DNA of 64,000 nt from Rhodanobacteraceae bacterium (GCA_024234055.1 JACKOW010000014.1:52923-116922); one strand, 5' to 3'. Shown: positions 34,528 to 44,903, counted from the first letter of the stretch. The notes: a model not told the origin generated them from the sequence alone. Made by a program: numbers and translations.

Positions 34528-34655
34528 ACGCCGACCCGGTCAGGGCCGACGTCGCGTGATGCTGTCGGACAATTCGGATCCAGCGCACGAAGCGCCGGTC
34601 CTGGCGATGCCTGCGTCCAGGGAACCGATTCCGGGCACCGATGATGCCCGGAATC
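34528..34655. terminator. Two hairpins between hsp20 and cbpA
   Basis: GATTCCGGGCA (34627-34637) pairs perfectly with TGCCCGGAATC (34645-34655), nine bases after the hsp20 stop. A second, longer hairpin is formed by CGCGACGCCGACCC (about 34527-34540) and GGGCCGACGTCGCG (about 34545-34558), with 12 of 14 pairs. Neither is followed by a U-run in the minus direction, so they may protect RNA ends rather than stop transcription. Confidence 0.45.
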
Positions 34656-34663
34656 GAGCGCGA

Positions 34664-35110
34664 TCAGTGATTGATCGCAATCCGGCGCGGCGTGGTCTCC
34701 GGGCGCTTGGGAATGATGATTTCCAGCACGCCATGCTTGCCATTGGCGCTGATGCCTTCGGCGTCGGCACTGTCCGGCAGCGCGAAGCGGCGATAGAACA
34801 CGCCGTGCGAACGTTCGACTCGCGTGTACTTCTCGTTCTCCTGCTTGGCTTCGTGCTTGCGCTCACCCTTGATCGAGAGGATGCCCTTCTCCATATGCAC
34901 TTCGATGTCCTTCGGATCGACACCGGGGATGTCGGCCTGGATCACGAAGCGGCCTGGCTCTTCCTTGATGTCCACATGCGGTGCCCACTGGCTGGTGACT
35001 ACATTGGACTGATCCTGCGACTCACCGTTGAAGAACTTCTCGATCAGTTCGCGAAAATCATTGGGCACGTGGGCCGGGACATTGAAGGGGCTGTAACGGG
35101 TAATGGCCAT
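34664..35110 (-). CDS. hsp20: Small heat-shock protein, Hsp20/alpha-crystallin family
   Basis: This 148-residue holdase has the alpha-crystallin domain starting at WAPHVDIKEEPGRFVIQADI, the GVDPKDIEVHMEKGILSIKG core and the C-terminal ISANGKHGVLEIIIPKRPE with the IxI-type tail. It keeps denatured proteins soluble until DnaK/ClpB can act. The ATG at 35110 is fixed by an AAGGAG ribosome-binding site at 35117-35122; an in-frame TTG two codons upstream is not used. A sigma-32-like promoter lies at 35159-35187. Confidence 0.95.
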   Translation of the reverse strand: MAITRYSPFNVPAHVPNDFRELIEKFFNGESQDQSNVVTSQWAPHVDIKEEPGRFVIQADIPGVDPKDIEVHMEKGILSIKGERKHEAKQENEKYTRVERSHGVFYRRFALPDSADAEGISANGKHGVLEIIIPKRPETTPRRIAINH

Positions 35111-35158
35111 GATCAACTCCTTGAGTGTGATCGCGACGACATGTCGCTCATGGCCAAT

Positions 35159-35187
35159 AAATGTGGGTCCGCGGCGAAGCTTTCAAG
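35159..35187 (-). promoter_or_regulatory. Sigma-32 (heat-shock) type promoter of hsp20
   Basis: Read on the minus strand, a perfect -35 CTTGAAA (35181-35187) is followed after 13 bases by CCCACATTT (35159-35167), close to the RpoH -10 consensus CCCCATNT. The start point would give a leader of about 45 bases before the hsp20 ATG. Confidence 0.8.
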
Positions 35188-35480
35188 AGCCCGGCGGCCG
35201 GACGTCATCAGGATTCGTGCAGCCCGGTGTGCCGCGCAGCGGCTCACCGGGGCTCTTCGCATCACGGCCCGGCGAGCGCTGCGCGCACTTCGGGCTACGT
35301 CAAGTCGCCGCAGGCGGGAGTTGTCCACCTGGAGCGTCCTTGCGGCGCGACCGCTGCTGCGGATCTGCGGCGGGCTGGTCGCGACGCGAGGTCGCTCCTA
35401 CAGGCGAACTTGCGGTTCAGGGCTGCTGAGCAATGCCGGGTCAAGTGGCTTCCAATGAAGCGCCAGACACCGGCGCGCTG
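35188..35480. repeat. Noncoding gap with an R1 inverted pair
   Basis: Bases about 35332-35404 are an R1 inverted pair (GAGCGTCCTTGCGGCGCGAC ... GTCGCGACGCGAGGTCGCTC followed by CTACAG); the left head is degraded and lacks GTAG. The rest of the gap (35188-35331) shows no recognisable feature. Confidence 0.75.
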
Positions 35481-36035
35481 TTACCCGGCCAGCACCGCAA
35501 TCAGCATCTGGCTGCCGCGCCCCAGCGCCACGCCGATGACCGTGGCGGCCAGTACATCGCTGGGATAATGCAGGCCCAGGACCACGCGGGACAGCGCCAC
35601 ACTCAGCGCGAAGGGCAGCAGCACGATTCCCAGCACCGGCAGATACAACAGCGCCACGTAGGTGAAGCTGACCGCGTGCAGGGTATGGCCGGAGGGGAAG
35701 CTGAACTCGTCCAGAGGCGCCACACTGCTGAGGATCGCCGTGTGCCGGTGCAGAGGACGAGGGCGCTTGCTCCAGCGCTTGAGCCAGCGATAGAGCAGCA
35801 GCGCGATGCCGCCGACGATCAGCATGTGGGCGGCCGCGAGCATCCCGTTTTCCGGGTCCAGCAGCGGCATCAGGGCGATGATCAGGTACCAGAACACGCC
35901 ATCCCCGAGGCGACTGACCCGGGCGAAGTAGCGTTGCACCCAGCCGCGACGGGTCAGGCGATTGAGGCGCAGGCACCAGTCCAGATCCTGTGCCAGCAGG
36001 CGGCCGGTGGCGCTGGTCAGCAAGGCATTGCTCAT
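35481..36035 (-). CDS. PAP2-family membrane phosphatase
   Basis: A 184-residue polytopic inner-membrane phosphatase. The three phosphatase motifs are KRPRPLHRH, FSFPSGHTLHAVSF and SRVVLGLHYPSD, with about five membrane helices around them. Family members dephosphorylate undecaprenyl diphosphate or phosphatidic acid and phosphatidylglycerol phosphate. Its start overlaps the stop of the upstream glycosyltransferase by four bases, so it probably works in the same lipid or polysaccharide pathway. Confidence 0.9.
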   Translation of the reverse strand: MSNALLTSATGRLLAQDLDWCLRLNRLTRRGWVQRYFARVSRLGDGVFWYLIIALMPLLDPENGMLAAAHMLIVGGIALLLYRWLKRWSKRPRPLHRHTAILSSVAPLDEFSFPSGHTLHAVSFTYVALLYLPVLGIVLLPFALSVALSRVVLGLHYPSDVLAATVIGVALGRGSQMLIAVLAG

Positions 36036-37297
36036 CGCGGAGTCCTCGTCAGTTCCACCAATACATCGGCAAAGCGTGCGCTCACCGCGCCTGGCGCCAG
36101 CGCCTCGGCGGTCGCTCGAGCGTTTCGCGCCATGTGCACTCGCAGTTCGGGATCGGCGGCCACCGCCACCGCGGCATCGACAAAGGCGGCGGCGTCATTG
36201 AAAGCCACGATGCGCCCATCCATGCCGTCGCGCAGATGCTGGCGCGCGGCGGCGTAGTCGAAGGCGATGGTGGGAAGGCCGCTGGCCAGCGCCTCCAGGG
36301 TAACGTTGCCGAAGGTCTCGGTGATGCTCGGGAACAGGAACAGGTCGGCGCTGGCATAGTGAGCGCCCAGTTCCTCGCCACCGCGCATGCCGCACCAGAC
36401 GTGGTCTGGATGGGCTGCCGCCAATTCGGCGCGGGCCGGGCCATCGCCAACCCAGATCATCCGCGCCGGAATGCCCCGGGCACGGATGCCCTCGAAGCTG
36501 CGCACCACCAGTTCCAGGTTCTTCTCGGGCGCGATGCGGCCGACGAACAGCACCGCCAGTTCCTGCTCGGCCAATCCCCAGGTCTGGCGCAGCGCCAGAG
36601 AGCGCCGTGCCGGATCAAAGGCCTGGCCATCGACACCGCGAGCGAGAATGCGCACATCGCGAAAGCCACCGCCGAGCAATTCCTGGCGCAACTGCTCGGT
36701 GGGCACCAGCGTGGTGGTGGCGCGGTTGTGGAAGGCACGCAGATAGGCGAAAGCGGTGCTCTGCAACCAGGCCAGGCCGTAATGCGCAACGAAATCGTCG
36801 AAGCGGGTGTGAAAGCCGCTGGCGACGGGGATACCGAGCTGGCGGGCGGCCAGCACCGCGGCCCAGCCCAGCGGACCTTCGGTGGACACGTACAGGGCCT
36901 CGATGCGCTCGGCCGCAAACAGCCGCCGCAATCGCCAATATACCGGCCAGCCGTAGCGCAGTTCGCGGTAGCGCGGCAGCGGGCCGCCGGGCACGATCAG
37001 CTCGTCGATAGAGACTCGCCCCGAGCGTTCATCACGCTGGCGCGGGCGCACCAGCAGTACCCGGTGCCCCAGCTCGCGGAGGCCGCGCACGAGGCCGGCC
37101 ACGGTCAGCGCCACACCATTGACCTCGGGCGTGTAGGTCTCGCTGATGACGGCCACGCGCAGCGTCGTTCTGGCTTCAGCTTCCCCGCGGACCGAGGAAG
37201 TCGCGGCGGCCGCGACCACGCCCTGTGGCATCCCCGAGTGCGCCAGGGCGCCGCCGGCATCGCGGGTGTGCAGCAGCGTAGGCAGAGTGCGCGTCAT
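36032..37297 (-). CDS. Glycosyltransferase, GT4 family
   Basis: This 421-residue GT-B enzyme has an N-terminal acceptor domain (VAVISETYTPEVNGVALTVA, GLVRGLRELGHRVLLVRP) and a C-terminal nucleotide-sugar domain with VGRIAPEKNLELVVRSFEG and the ExFGxxxxE motif in SITETFGNVTLEALASGLP. It resembles the MgtA/PimB-like mannosyltransferases acting on glycolipids; donor and acceptor are inferred only by similarity. ATG 37297 is preferred to TTG 37318. It is translationally coupled to the PAP2 phosphatase. Confidence 0.88.
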   Translation of the reverse strand: MTRTLPTLLHTRDAGGALAHSGMPQGVVAAAATSSVRGEAEARTTLRVAVISETYTPEVNGVALTVAGLVRGLRELGHRVLLVRPRQRDERSGRVSIDELIVPGGPLPRYRELRYGWPVYWRLRRLFAAERIEALYVSTEGPLGWAAVLAARQLGIPVASGFHTRFDDFVAHYGLAWLQSTAFAYLRAFHNRATTTLVPTEQLRQELLGGGFRDVRILARGVDGQAFDPARRSLALRQTWGLAEQELAVLFVGRIAPEKNLELVVRSFEGIRARGIPARMIWVGDGPARAELAAAHPDHVWCGMRGGEELGAHYASADLFLFPSITETFGNVTLEALASGLPTIAFDYAAARQHLRDGMDGRIVAFNDAAAFVDAAVAVAADPELRVHMARNARATAEALAPGAVSARFADVLVELTRTPR

Positions 37298-37410
37298 GCA
37301 ACGCACTCTGCCCGTCAACGATGAAACTCTTGTGCGTTGGCCTTTGCGCTTTCTTTACAAGCACCAGCGCAGCAGCGTCGCCATGGCGAATACGCAAATG
37401 GCGCCATGCT

Positions 37411-38340
37411 TCATCCGCCACCTGGCCTGGGCCGACGTTGTGCCCAGTCAGCGACCAATCGCTCGGCCATTTCTCGCTCGAACCGATTGGCCACTGCATA
37501 CCGATAGTCGATCAGGCTCTGGCCCGGTGCGCATAGCCTTGCGTGAAAGCAATCCAGCATGGTTTGTGGGTGACCAGGGGCGCACAGTTCGGCTCGGCGG
37601 CAATAGATCATGGCGGATGCCAGATAAACTACCTGCATCTCATTCAGCTCTGGGATGGGGTGCTTCACCGGCGGCACCGCCAGACTGTAGAGACCGGTGG
37701 CGAGGCCATCGGCTACCGCGATCGACGAGGTTTCAAACAGCAGTGCGATTGCCTCGGTTTCTCGGGCTGGCGCCAGCAAACCGTCGCCTTCGAACAAGGC
37801 CGCGGCCCGTTCCTGGTCGGATTCGCCGCCAGGCGTGCCTGAGCGCGATCGTTCCACCGCTTCTTTGTGCGCCAGCCTGATCTCAGCCACATTTCCGCAC
37901 CAGTCCAGGAACTGGCGAACCTGCTCCTGGTGTTGCCGAGCCCGTGTTTCCGGCGCTGGTTCGCCCCCATCCCGCTTGGAAGCCCAACGTTGGCTTTGAG
38001 CGCAGGCCACTACGACGGCCGCCAATGCATCGGCAACATCCTTGGAAGGCGGCATTGTCCTGAGCTCGTCAATTGCCGCGGCGGCCGATGGGGCGCGCGC
38101 AATGCTAGCTACAGGAGGTCTGCTGGCATGCGGCCCCATTGGGTTGGCGCTGCTACTGAGAACGCCACTCGATTCGGCAAGCGCCGATGTCGATTGGTCC
38201 GGTATCGGAGACTCCCTCGCGCCAAGTGTGGGCTCCAGCGAGAGCTTGGAACCACCTTGCTGCGTGCTTCTTGTCAGCCCCCAGCCGATGCCGGCGAGGA
38301 CCACGAGCGCGAGCCCTGAGGCGATAAGTCTGGTTCGCAT
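37411..38340 (-). CDS. Hypothetical membrane-anchored or secreted protein
   Basis: A 309-residue protein with an N-terminal hydrophobic helix (LIASGLALVVLAGIGWGLT, residues 5-23), a Ser/Pro/Ala-rich linker (about 24-95) and a helical C-terminal domain with several cysteines (VVACAQSQRW, FLDWCGNVAEI, AMIYCRRAELCAPGHPQTML, RLCAPGQ). The CAP-containing repeat (ELCAPGHPQT and RLCAPGQSLI) is notable. I recognise no family. Similar unannotated proteins with small cysteine motifs are common in xanthomonads. Confidence 0.65.
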   Translation of the reverse strand: MRTRLIASGLALVVLAGIGWGLTRSTQQGGSKLSLEPTLGARESPIPDQSTSALAESSGVLSSSANPMGPHASRPPVASIARAPSAAAAIDELRTMPPSKDVADALAAVVVACAQSQRWASKRDGGEPAPETRARQHQEQVRQFLDWCGNVAEIRLAHKEAVERSRSGTPGGESDQERAAALFEGDGLLAPARETEAIALLFETSSIAVADGLATGLYSLAVPPVKHPIPELNEMQVVYLASAMIYCRRAELCAPGHPQTMLDCFHARLCAPGQSLIDYRYAVANRFEREMAERLVADWAQRRPRPGGG

Positions 38341-38509
38341 GGGCAATGTATTGGTGTGTCTGCGGGAGTGGGTGTCGACCTGCACCAACCACTTGCGGCC
38401 AGGAAGCAAGGTGCATTAGCAAGAGCAAGAGCCTGGGGTGATGAGGGCAGTATCCGCGCGGCCGCAATGCTAGACGCGATTTCATGACACGGCGTTCGGT
38501 GAGCGCGCA

Positions 38510-40072
38510 TCAAAGACTCCGATCCAGCAGATCTGGTGCGCCCGCTTCTCCAGGTTCCCGGTCCACCCGCAGCCGCAGGCGCACGCCGATGGATTCGATG
38601 AAGTCCTTTTCCTGGCGCAGATCGGCCCAGGTCAGCGGGTGTTGGCTGAGCCAGCCCTTGGGAAAGGACACTCGCAGCTCGCGGCCGGCGACTTCCAGAT
38701 GCAGATCGGGCAGGGTTTCCTGGGAGCGCGAGCGGTGCAGCACGGCGGCCAGGCGGGCCAGAGCCAGCGTGCGTTTGAGGGCTTCGACGTCGCGCGGGGC
38801 GATGTCGGAGAAGGTCTGTTCGGGGATGCTGCGGCGGTGCCCGCGCACCAGGGCGGCAACCGCTTCCTGCTCCTGGCGCGAGAAGCCCGGAAGATCGGAA
38901 TTCTCGATGATGTAGGCGCCGTGCTTGTGGTGCTGGGTGTGCGAGATGGCCAGGCCGATTTCGTGCACCAGCGTGGCATAGAGCAGGGTTTCGCGCTGTT
39001 CGTCTTCCAGTGCCCAGCTCTCGGCCACCTGATCGAAGAGCTTGAGTGCGGTGGTCTGCACGCGCAGGGCGTGGGCCTGGTCCACCGAGTAGCGCTTGGC
39101 CAGCGCGCGGATGCTGAGTTCGCGCGGATCCTGCTGGTGGAAGCGTCCGAGTGAGTCGTACAGCAGGCCTTCGCGCATGGCGTAATCGCTGACCCGCAGT
39201 ACCTGCAGGTCCAGGGCCTCGAAGCAGGCCCACAGGGCCGCCAGGCCGCCCAGGAATACCGGGCGCCGGTCTTCGCTCAACCCGGGTAGGCGGGCGCGGC
39301 TGATCTGTCCGACCTCGATCAGGCGCTCGATCAAGTCCAGCAATCCCTCGCGGGTGACCTCGCGCTCACGGCCGCCAAAGCCGTGGAGGATGGCACTGAT
39401 CGACTTGACCGTGCCGGAGCTGCCGATGACCCGCTGCCAGCCGCGCGCCTTGTAGGCGCTCAGGATCGGCGCGAATTCGATCGGCAGGCGCAGGCGGGCC
39501 TCGTTCCAGCGTTTGCGGTTGAGCCTGCCGTCGGCAAAGAAGCGCCGGGTGGTCGCCACGCAGCCCATCTGCAGACTTTCGGTTTCCAGGGTTTCAAAGC
39601 CGCGTCCGATGATCAATTCGGTGCTGCCGCCGCCGACATCGATGACCAGCTGCTTCTGGCGCGGATCGTTCAGACCATGGGCCACACCCATGTAGATCAG
39701 GCGCGCTTCCTCACGGCCCGAGACCACTTCGATCGGCGCGCCGAGTGCGGTTTCGGCGGTCATCAGAAAGGCGCGCGGATTGCGCAACTGGCGCACGGTG
39801 TTGGTGGCCACGGCGCGGATGCGGTTGCGCTTGATGCCGCGCAGGCGCTGGCCGAAACGCGACAGGCAGGCCAGCGTGCGTTCGCGCATTTCGGCGGTCA
39901 ACTGGCCATCGGCGGTGAGACCCGCCGCCATGCGGACCGAATCGCGCAGCCGATCGACCACCTGCAATTCGCCATCTGTGAAGCGGGCCACGATCATGTG
40001 GAAGCTGTTGGAGCCGAGATCGACCGCGGCCAGCGGTTCGCCATCATCGGTGGGTACGCGACCGTCGATCAT
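38510..40072 (-). CDS. ppx: Exopolyphosphatase
   Basis: This 520-residue Ppx/GppA enzyme has the actin-like fold with AAVDLGSNSFHMIVARFTDG (residues 18-37) and VIDVGGGSTELIIGRG (phosphate-binding loop), then a C-terminal HD-like helical domain (LLYATLVHEIGLAISHTQHH). It removes terminal phosphates from polyphosphate or the 5' phosphate of pppGpp. It overlaps ppk by four bases (ATGA), so synthesis of the opposing enzymes is coupled. Downstream genes are separated by about 170 bases. Confidence 0.94.
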   Translation of the reverse strand: MIDGRVPTDDGEPLAAVDLGSNSFHMIVARFTDGELQVVDRLRDSVRMAAGLTADGQLTAEMRERTLACLSRFGQRLRGIKRNRIRAVATNTVRQLRNPRAFLMTAETALGAPIEVVSGREEARLIYMGVAHGLNDPRQKQLVIDVGGGSTELIIGRGFETLETESLQMGCVATTRRFFADGRLNRKRWNEARLRLPIEFAPILSAYKARGWQRVIGSSGTVKSISAILHGFGGREREVTREGLLDLIERLIEVGQISRARLPGLSEDRRPVFLGGLAALWACFEALDLQVLRVSDYAMREGLLYDSLGRFHQQDPRELSIRALAKRYSVDQAHALRVQTTALKLFDQVAESWALEDEQRETLLYATLVHEIGLAISHTQHHKHGAYIIENSDLPGFSRQEQEAVAALVRGHRRSIPEQTFSDIAPRDVEALKRTLALARLAAVLHRSRSQETLPDLHLEVAGRELRVSFPKGWLSQHPLTWADLRQEKDFIESIGVRLRLRVDREPGEAGAPDLLDRSL

Positions 40073-42129
40073 CCGCCGCAGATCCTGGCCAGCAGCGCCG
40101 CCTGGGCCGAGTGCGGCATTTCCTCGCCGGGCTCGATGCGGGTGTAGCTGCCGTCTGATTCCAGCTTCCAGGCCTGGGTGTTGTCGGCCATGTAGTTCTC
40201 CAGCGTCTCGTTGAACACCCGCTGGCGCAGCTTGGGATCGAGGATGGGGAAGCAGGTCTCGACACGGTTCAACAGATTGCGCTCCATCCAGTCGGCGCTG
40301 GAAGCGTACAGCTCTTCATCGCCGTTGTTGTGGAAATAGTAGATGCGGCTGTGCTCAAGGAAGCGGCCGACGATGGAGCGCACGCGGATGTTCTCGCTGA
40401 TGCCGGGCACGCCCGGGCGCAGCACGCAGATGCCGCGCACGAACAGCACGATCTCGACACCAGCCTGAGAGGCCCGATACAGCGCCTCGATGACCTGCGG
40501 TTCGCTCAGCGCATTCATGCGCGCCAGTATCTTGGCCGGCCGGCCGGCCTTGGCGTGCCTGGCCTCGCGGTCGATCTTGGCGAGCATTTCCGGGTGCAGG
40601 GTAAACGGCGAGTGCAGCAGCCGTTTCAGCTTGATCGCCTGACTGAGGCCCGAGAGCTGCTGGAACAGCTTGTGCACGTCCTCGCACATGTCCTTGTCGC
40701 AGGTCAGCAGGCCGATGTCGGTATAGATGCCGGCGGTGGCCTGATGGTAGTTGCCGGTGCCCAGATGCACGTAGCGCCTGGGCTTGCCGGCCTCGCGGCG
40801 GACGATCAGCAGCATCTTGGCGTGGGTCTTGTAGCCGACCACGCCGTAGACCACCTGCACGCCAGCTTCCTGCAGACGGTCGGCCAGATCGATGTTGGCT
40901 TCTTCGTCGAAGCGGGCGCGCAGTTCGACCACCACGGTGACGTCCTTGCCGGCGCGGGCGGCCTCGATCAGATAATCGACCAGCACCGAGCGCCGCCCGG
41001 TGCGATACAGGGTCTGCTTGATCGCCAGCACGTCGGGATCGCTGGCAGCCTGCTTGAGCAGATCAACCACGGTCGAGAAGCTGTCGTAGGGGTGATGCAG
41101 CAGCACATCGCCCTCGCGGATCATGTCGAAGACATTGCCGCCGGACTTGCTGGTCTGCACCCGCGGCTGGAAGGGCCGGAACTTGAGATCGGGTCGGTCG
41201 ACCATATCGTAGGCGGCGCCGACCCGGTTCAGATTGACCGGGCCGTTGACCCGGTACATGTCTTCCTCGCCGAGCTCGAAGTGCTGCAGCAGGAAATGGC
41301 CGAGCGCGCGTGGGCAGGTGTCGGTGATTTCCAGGCGCACGGCGCGGGCAAAGCCGCGATCGACCAACTCGTCGCGCAGCGCGTGGGCCAGGTTGTCGAC
41401 ATCGAACTCGTCCACCCAGAGTTCGCTGTTGCGGGTCACGCGGAAGGGATACACACCCTTGACCTTGAGCCCCGGGAACAGATCATCGACAAAGTCCTGG
41501 AGGATGGCCGACAGCAGCACCACTTCGTACTCGCAGCTGGAGACCTCCTTGGGCAGCCGCACCAGTCGCGGCAGTGACCGCGGCGCGCGTACCAGGGCCA
41601 GATCGGCCTCCCGACCAAAAGCATCCTTGCCCTTGAGGGCCACCGCCACGTTCAGGCTCTTGTTGAGGATGCGCGGGAAGGGATGCGCCGGATCCAGCCC
41701 GAGCGGACTCAGCACCGGCATCAGTTCGTCATTGAAGAAATGATGCAGCCAGCGCCGCTGCCTGGCATTCCATTCCTCGCGCGGCAGAAAGCGCACGCCG
41801 ACTGCCGTCAGCGCCGGCTTCAGCTCGGCATTCCAGGTGTGGTACTGGCCGCGCATCAGGGTCTGTACCTGTTCGCGGATCTCGCCGAGGATCTCGGTGG
41901 GCGTGCGCCCGTCCGGCCAGGGTTGGCTGCCGAAGAAGTTCAGCTGGTGGCGGATGGTCGCCACCCGCACTTCGAAGAACTCGTCCAGATTGGTGCAGGA
42001 GATGCACAGGAAGCGCAGGCGCTCCAGCAAGGGCAGGCGCGTGTCCTGAGCCTGCTCCAGCACCCGCCGATGAAAGGCTAGCAGGCTCAGTTCGCGGTTG
42101 AGGAAGAGCTTGGGGTCGCGGCTGGTCAC
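40069..42129 (-). CDS. ppk1: Polyphosphate kinase 1
   Basis: This 686-residue enzyme makes polyphosphate from ATP. The N-terminal domain (LFLNRELSLLAFHRRVLEQA), head domain and two PLD-like catalytic domains are present: VTVVVELRARFDEEANIDLA and YGVVGYKTHAKMLLIVRREA with the phosphorylated His in THAK. The start codon is GTG at 42129; no ATG is close. It lies 43 bases after phoR on the same strand and overlaps ppx, so it is probably in the phosphate regulon here. Confidence 0.96.
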   Translation of the reverse strand: MTSRDPKLFLNRELSLLAFHRRVLEQAQDTRLPLLERLRFLCISCTNLDEFFEVRVATIRHQLNFFGSQPWPDGRTPTEILGEIREQVQTLMRGQYHTWNAELKPALTAVGVRFLPREEWNARQRRWLHHFFNDELMPVLSPLGLDPAHPFPRILNKSLNVAVALKGKDAFGREADLALVRAPRSLPRLVRLPKEVSSCEYEVVLLSAILQDFVDDLFPGLKVKGVYPFRVTRNSELWVDEFDVDNLAHALRDELVDRGFARAVRLEITDTCPRALGHFLLQHFELGEEDMYRVNGPVNLNRVGAAYDMVDRPDLKFRPFQPRVQTSKSGGNVFDMIREGDVLLHHPYDSFSTVVDLLKQAASDPDVLAIKQTLYRTGRRSVLVDYLIEAARAGKDVTVVVELRARFDEEANIDLADRLQEAGVQVVYGVVGYKTHAKMLLIVRREAGKPRRYVHLGTGNYHQATAGIYTDIGLLTCDKDMCEDVHKLFQQLSGLSQAIKLKRLLHSPFTLHPEMLAKIDREARHAKAGRPAKILARMNALSEPQVIEALYRASQAGVEIVLFVRGICVLRPGVPGISENIRVRSIVGRFLEHSRIYYFHNNGDEELYASSADWMERNLLNRVETCFPILDPKLRQRVFNETLENYMADNTQAWKLESDGSYTRIEPGEEMPHSAQAALLARICGG

Positions 42130-42172
42130 GGGTCAGAGACTGAATTCGAGAAGGACAAAGCTAGCAGATGCA

Positions 42173-43492
<1,320 letters not shown>

Positions 43493-43670
43493 CGGTGCAA
43501 AGTCCTGAGGGTGTCGATGGGCGGTGCCCTCATGCGCCCGGTTCAACTCCGGCCGGTCGTGGCCCGCGCCAGACAATCATCCGCAAGCAACTGCAAGATT
43601 GCACGCGAAGCTTTTGCTCGGCCAGGTTCAGCACTCTATCTCGCCCGGAAGCACTTCGTCCTGATCAAGC

Positions 43671-43690
43671 TCGGCTGCCGGCGCAGCCGA
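43671..43690. terminator. Inverted repeat between phoB and phoR
   Basis: TCGGCTGC (43671-43678) and GCAGCCGA (43683-43690) form a perfect eight-base stem just after the phoB stop codon. There is no U-run, so it may be an RNA-stabilising or attenuating hairpin within the phoB-phoR transcript. Confidence 0.4.
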
Positions 43691-43694
43691 CGAA

Positions 43695-44384
43695 TCAGAC
43701 GGTCGTTGAAAAGCGATAGCCGGCGCCGCGCACGGTCTGGATGTACTCCTCAAGGGCACAGGGCTCCAGACTCTTGCGCAGGCGTCGGATGTGCACGTCG
43801 ACGGTGCGCTCCTCGACATAGACGCCGCTACCCCAGACATTGTCCAGCAGCTGACTGCGCGTGTAGACCCGCTCGGGGTGGGTCATGAAGAAGGCCAGCA
43901 AGCGATATTCGGTCGGGCCGAGCTGCACCGGACGGTCATTGGCGAAGACCCGGTGGCTGAGTGTATCCAGAGTCAACCCGCCGAGGCTGATGGTCTGGCC
44001 ATCACCATGCGGCTGAGTGCGGCGCAGCACGGCGCGGATGCGTGCCACCAGTTCACGGGTGGAGAAGGGCTTGACGATGTAGTCGTCGATGCCGGCGTCC
44101 AGGCCCATGACCCGATCGTCCTCTTCGCCGCGTGCGGTGAGCATGATGATCGGGATTTCCCGGGTCAGCTCCTCCCGGCGCAAACGCCGGGCGAATTCGA
44201 GGCCGCTGGTGCCGGGCAGCATCCAGTCCAGCAACACCAGATCCGGCAGACGGTCAGCGATGAGGTGCTGGGCGGTGCGCGCGTCTTCGGCCAGCATCGG
44301 CACCAGACTGGCCCGCTTCAGCGCGAAGGCGATCATGTCTCGAATGGCGGTCTCGTCCTCGACTACCAGAACCCTTTGCTCCAC
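43695..44384 (-). CDS. phoB: Phosphate-regulon response regulator
   Basis: This 229-residue OmpR-class regulator has a receiver domain (RVLVVEDETAIRDMIAFALK, phospho-acceptor in DLVLLDWMLPGTSG, and YIVKPFSTRELVARI) and a winged-helix DNA-binding domain (LGPTEYRLLAFFMTHPERVY, ERTVDVHIRRLRKSLEP). It activates phosphate-starvation genes. The start is assigned to GTG 44384: it gives the canonical PhoB N terminus and has GGAGAAG just upstream, whereas the longer frame begins with TTG inside the predicted promoter. A Pho-box-like site at 44440-44457 suggests autoregulation. Confidence 0.93.
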   Translation of the reverse strand: MEQRVLVVEDETAIRDMIAFALKRASLVPMLAEDARTAQHLIADRLPDLVLLDWMLPGTSGLEFARRLRREELTREIPIIMLTARGEEDDRVMGLDAGIDDYIVKPFSTRELVARIRAVLRRTQPHGDGQTISLGGLTLDTLSHRVFANDRPVQLGPTEYRLLAFFMTHPERVYTRSQLLDNVWGSGVYVEERTVDVHIRRLRKSLEPCALEEYIQTVRGAGYRFSTTV

Positions 44385-44439
44385 AAACTTCTCCAGCGAC
44401 GATTGCCGACTCTTGGTATGCCGATTCAAAGGCGAAAAT

Positions 44440-44457
44440 ATGACCAGAGTGTGACGT
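44440..44457 (-). promoter_or_regulatory. Pho-box-like operator upstream of phoB
   Basis: On the minus strand the site reads ACGTCAC-ACTC-TGGTCAT, two GTCA half-sites exactly 11 bases apart, as in the E. coli Pho box CTGTCAT-N4-CTGTCAT. A TTTGAAT -10-like element follows about 10 bases later. A perfect palindrome TGTGAC-GTT-GTCACA (44450-44464) overlaps it. Confidence 0.6.
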
Positions 44458-44464
44458 TGTCACA

Positions 44465-44903
44465 AGAAAACTGCCGTGGTCGCGTGATTCGGGGTCTGCG
44501 GACGGCCGTTTGCCGGGTTCGCCGGGCGGTCAGTGGATGGTGCGTGGACGTTGTGGGTGCGTCATGGCGAGCTACCCGATGCGGCCTGACACTGCTCACG
44601 GGCCATGAACCGCGTTCTGTAGGAGCGCCCTTGCGGCGCGACCGCTGCTTCGGACGTGCGGCTGGCCGGTCGCGACGCGAGGTCGCTCCTACAGGCAGCT
44701 TGTGGTTCATGGCCCGTGGGCAGTGTCGGACCGACACAGGTGGCTCGCAATGACGCTCTTGCGGGTTCAGCCTGGTCTGGAAACCGGCTAGGCTAACGGC
44801 GAGAGGCGTCCAGACAAGTCTGGACCCAAAAGGGCCGAAGCCGCGCTACGCCGTGCCTCGGCGTACACCACCGACAACCAGCAACCGACAACCGACAACA
44901 TCA
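44465..44903. repeat. Intergenic repeat block: R6, R1, R6, R4 and heptamers
   Basis: A diverged R6 unit lies near 44563-44612, an R1 inverted pair at 44620-44696 (GTAGGAGCGCCCTTGCGGCG ... GGTCGCTCCTAC), a reversed R6 unit at 44703-44753 and an R4 pair at 44766-44834 (second arm GGCGTCCAGACAAGTCTGGA). Bases 44873-44899 are GACAACC/AGCAACC heptamers ending four bases before the bepA stop codon. No gene is supported. Confidence 0.85.

Noticed and set aside
44385..44429. Fifteen-residue N-terminal extension of PhoB starting with TTG
   Set aside because: It would begin within the predicted promoter, has no ribosome-binding site and is not found at the N terminus typical of PhoB.
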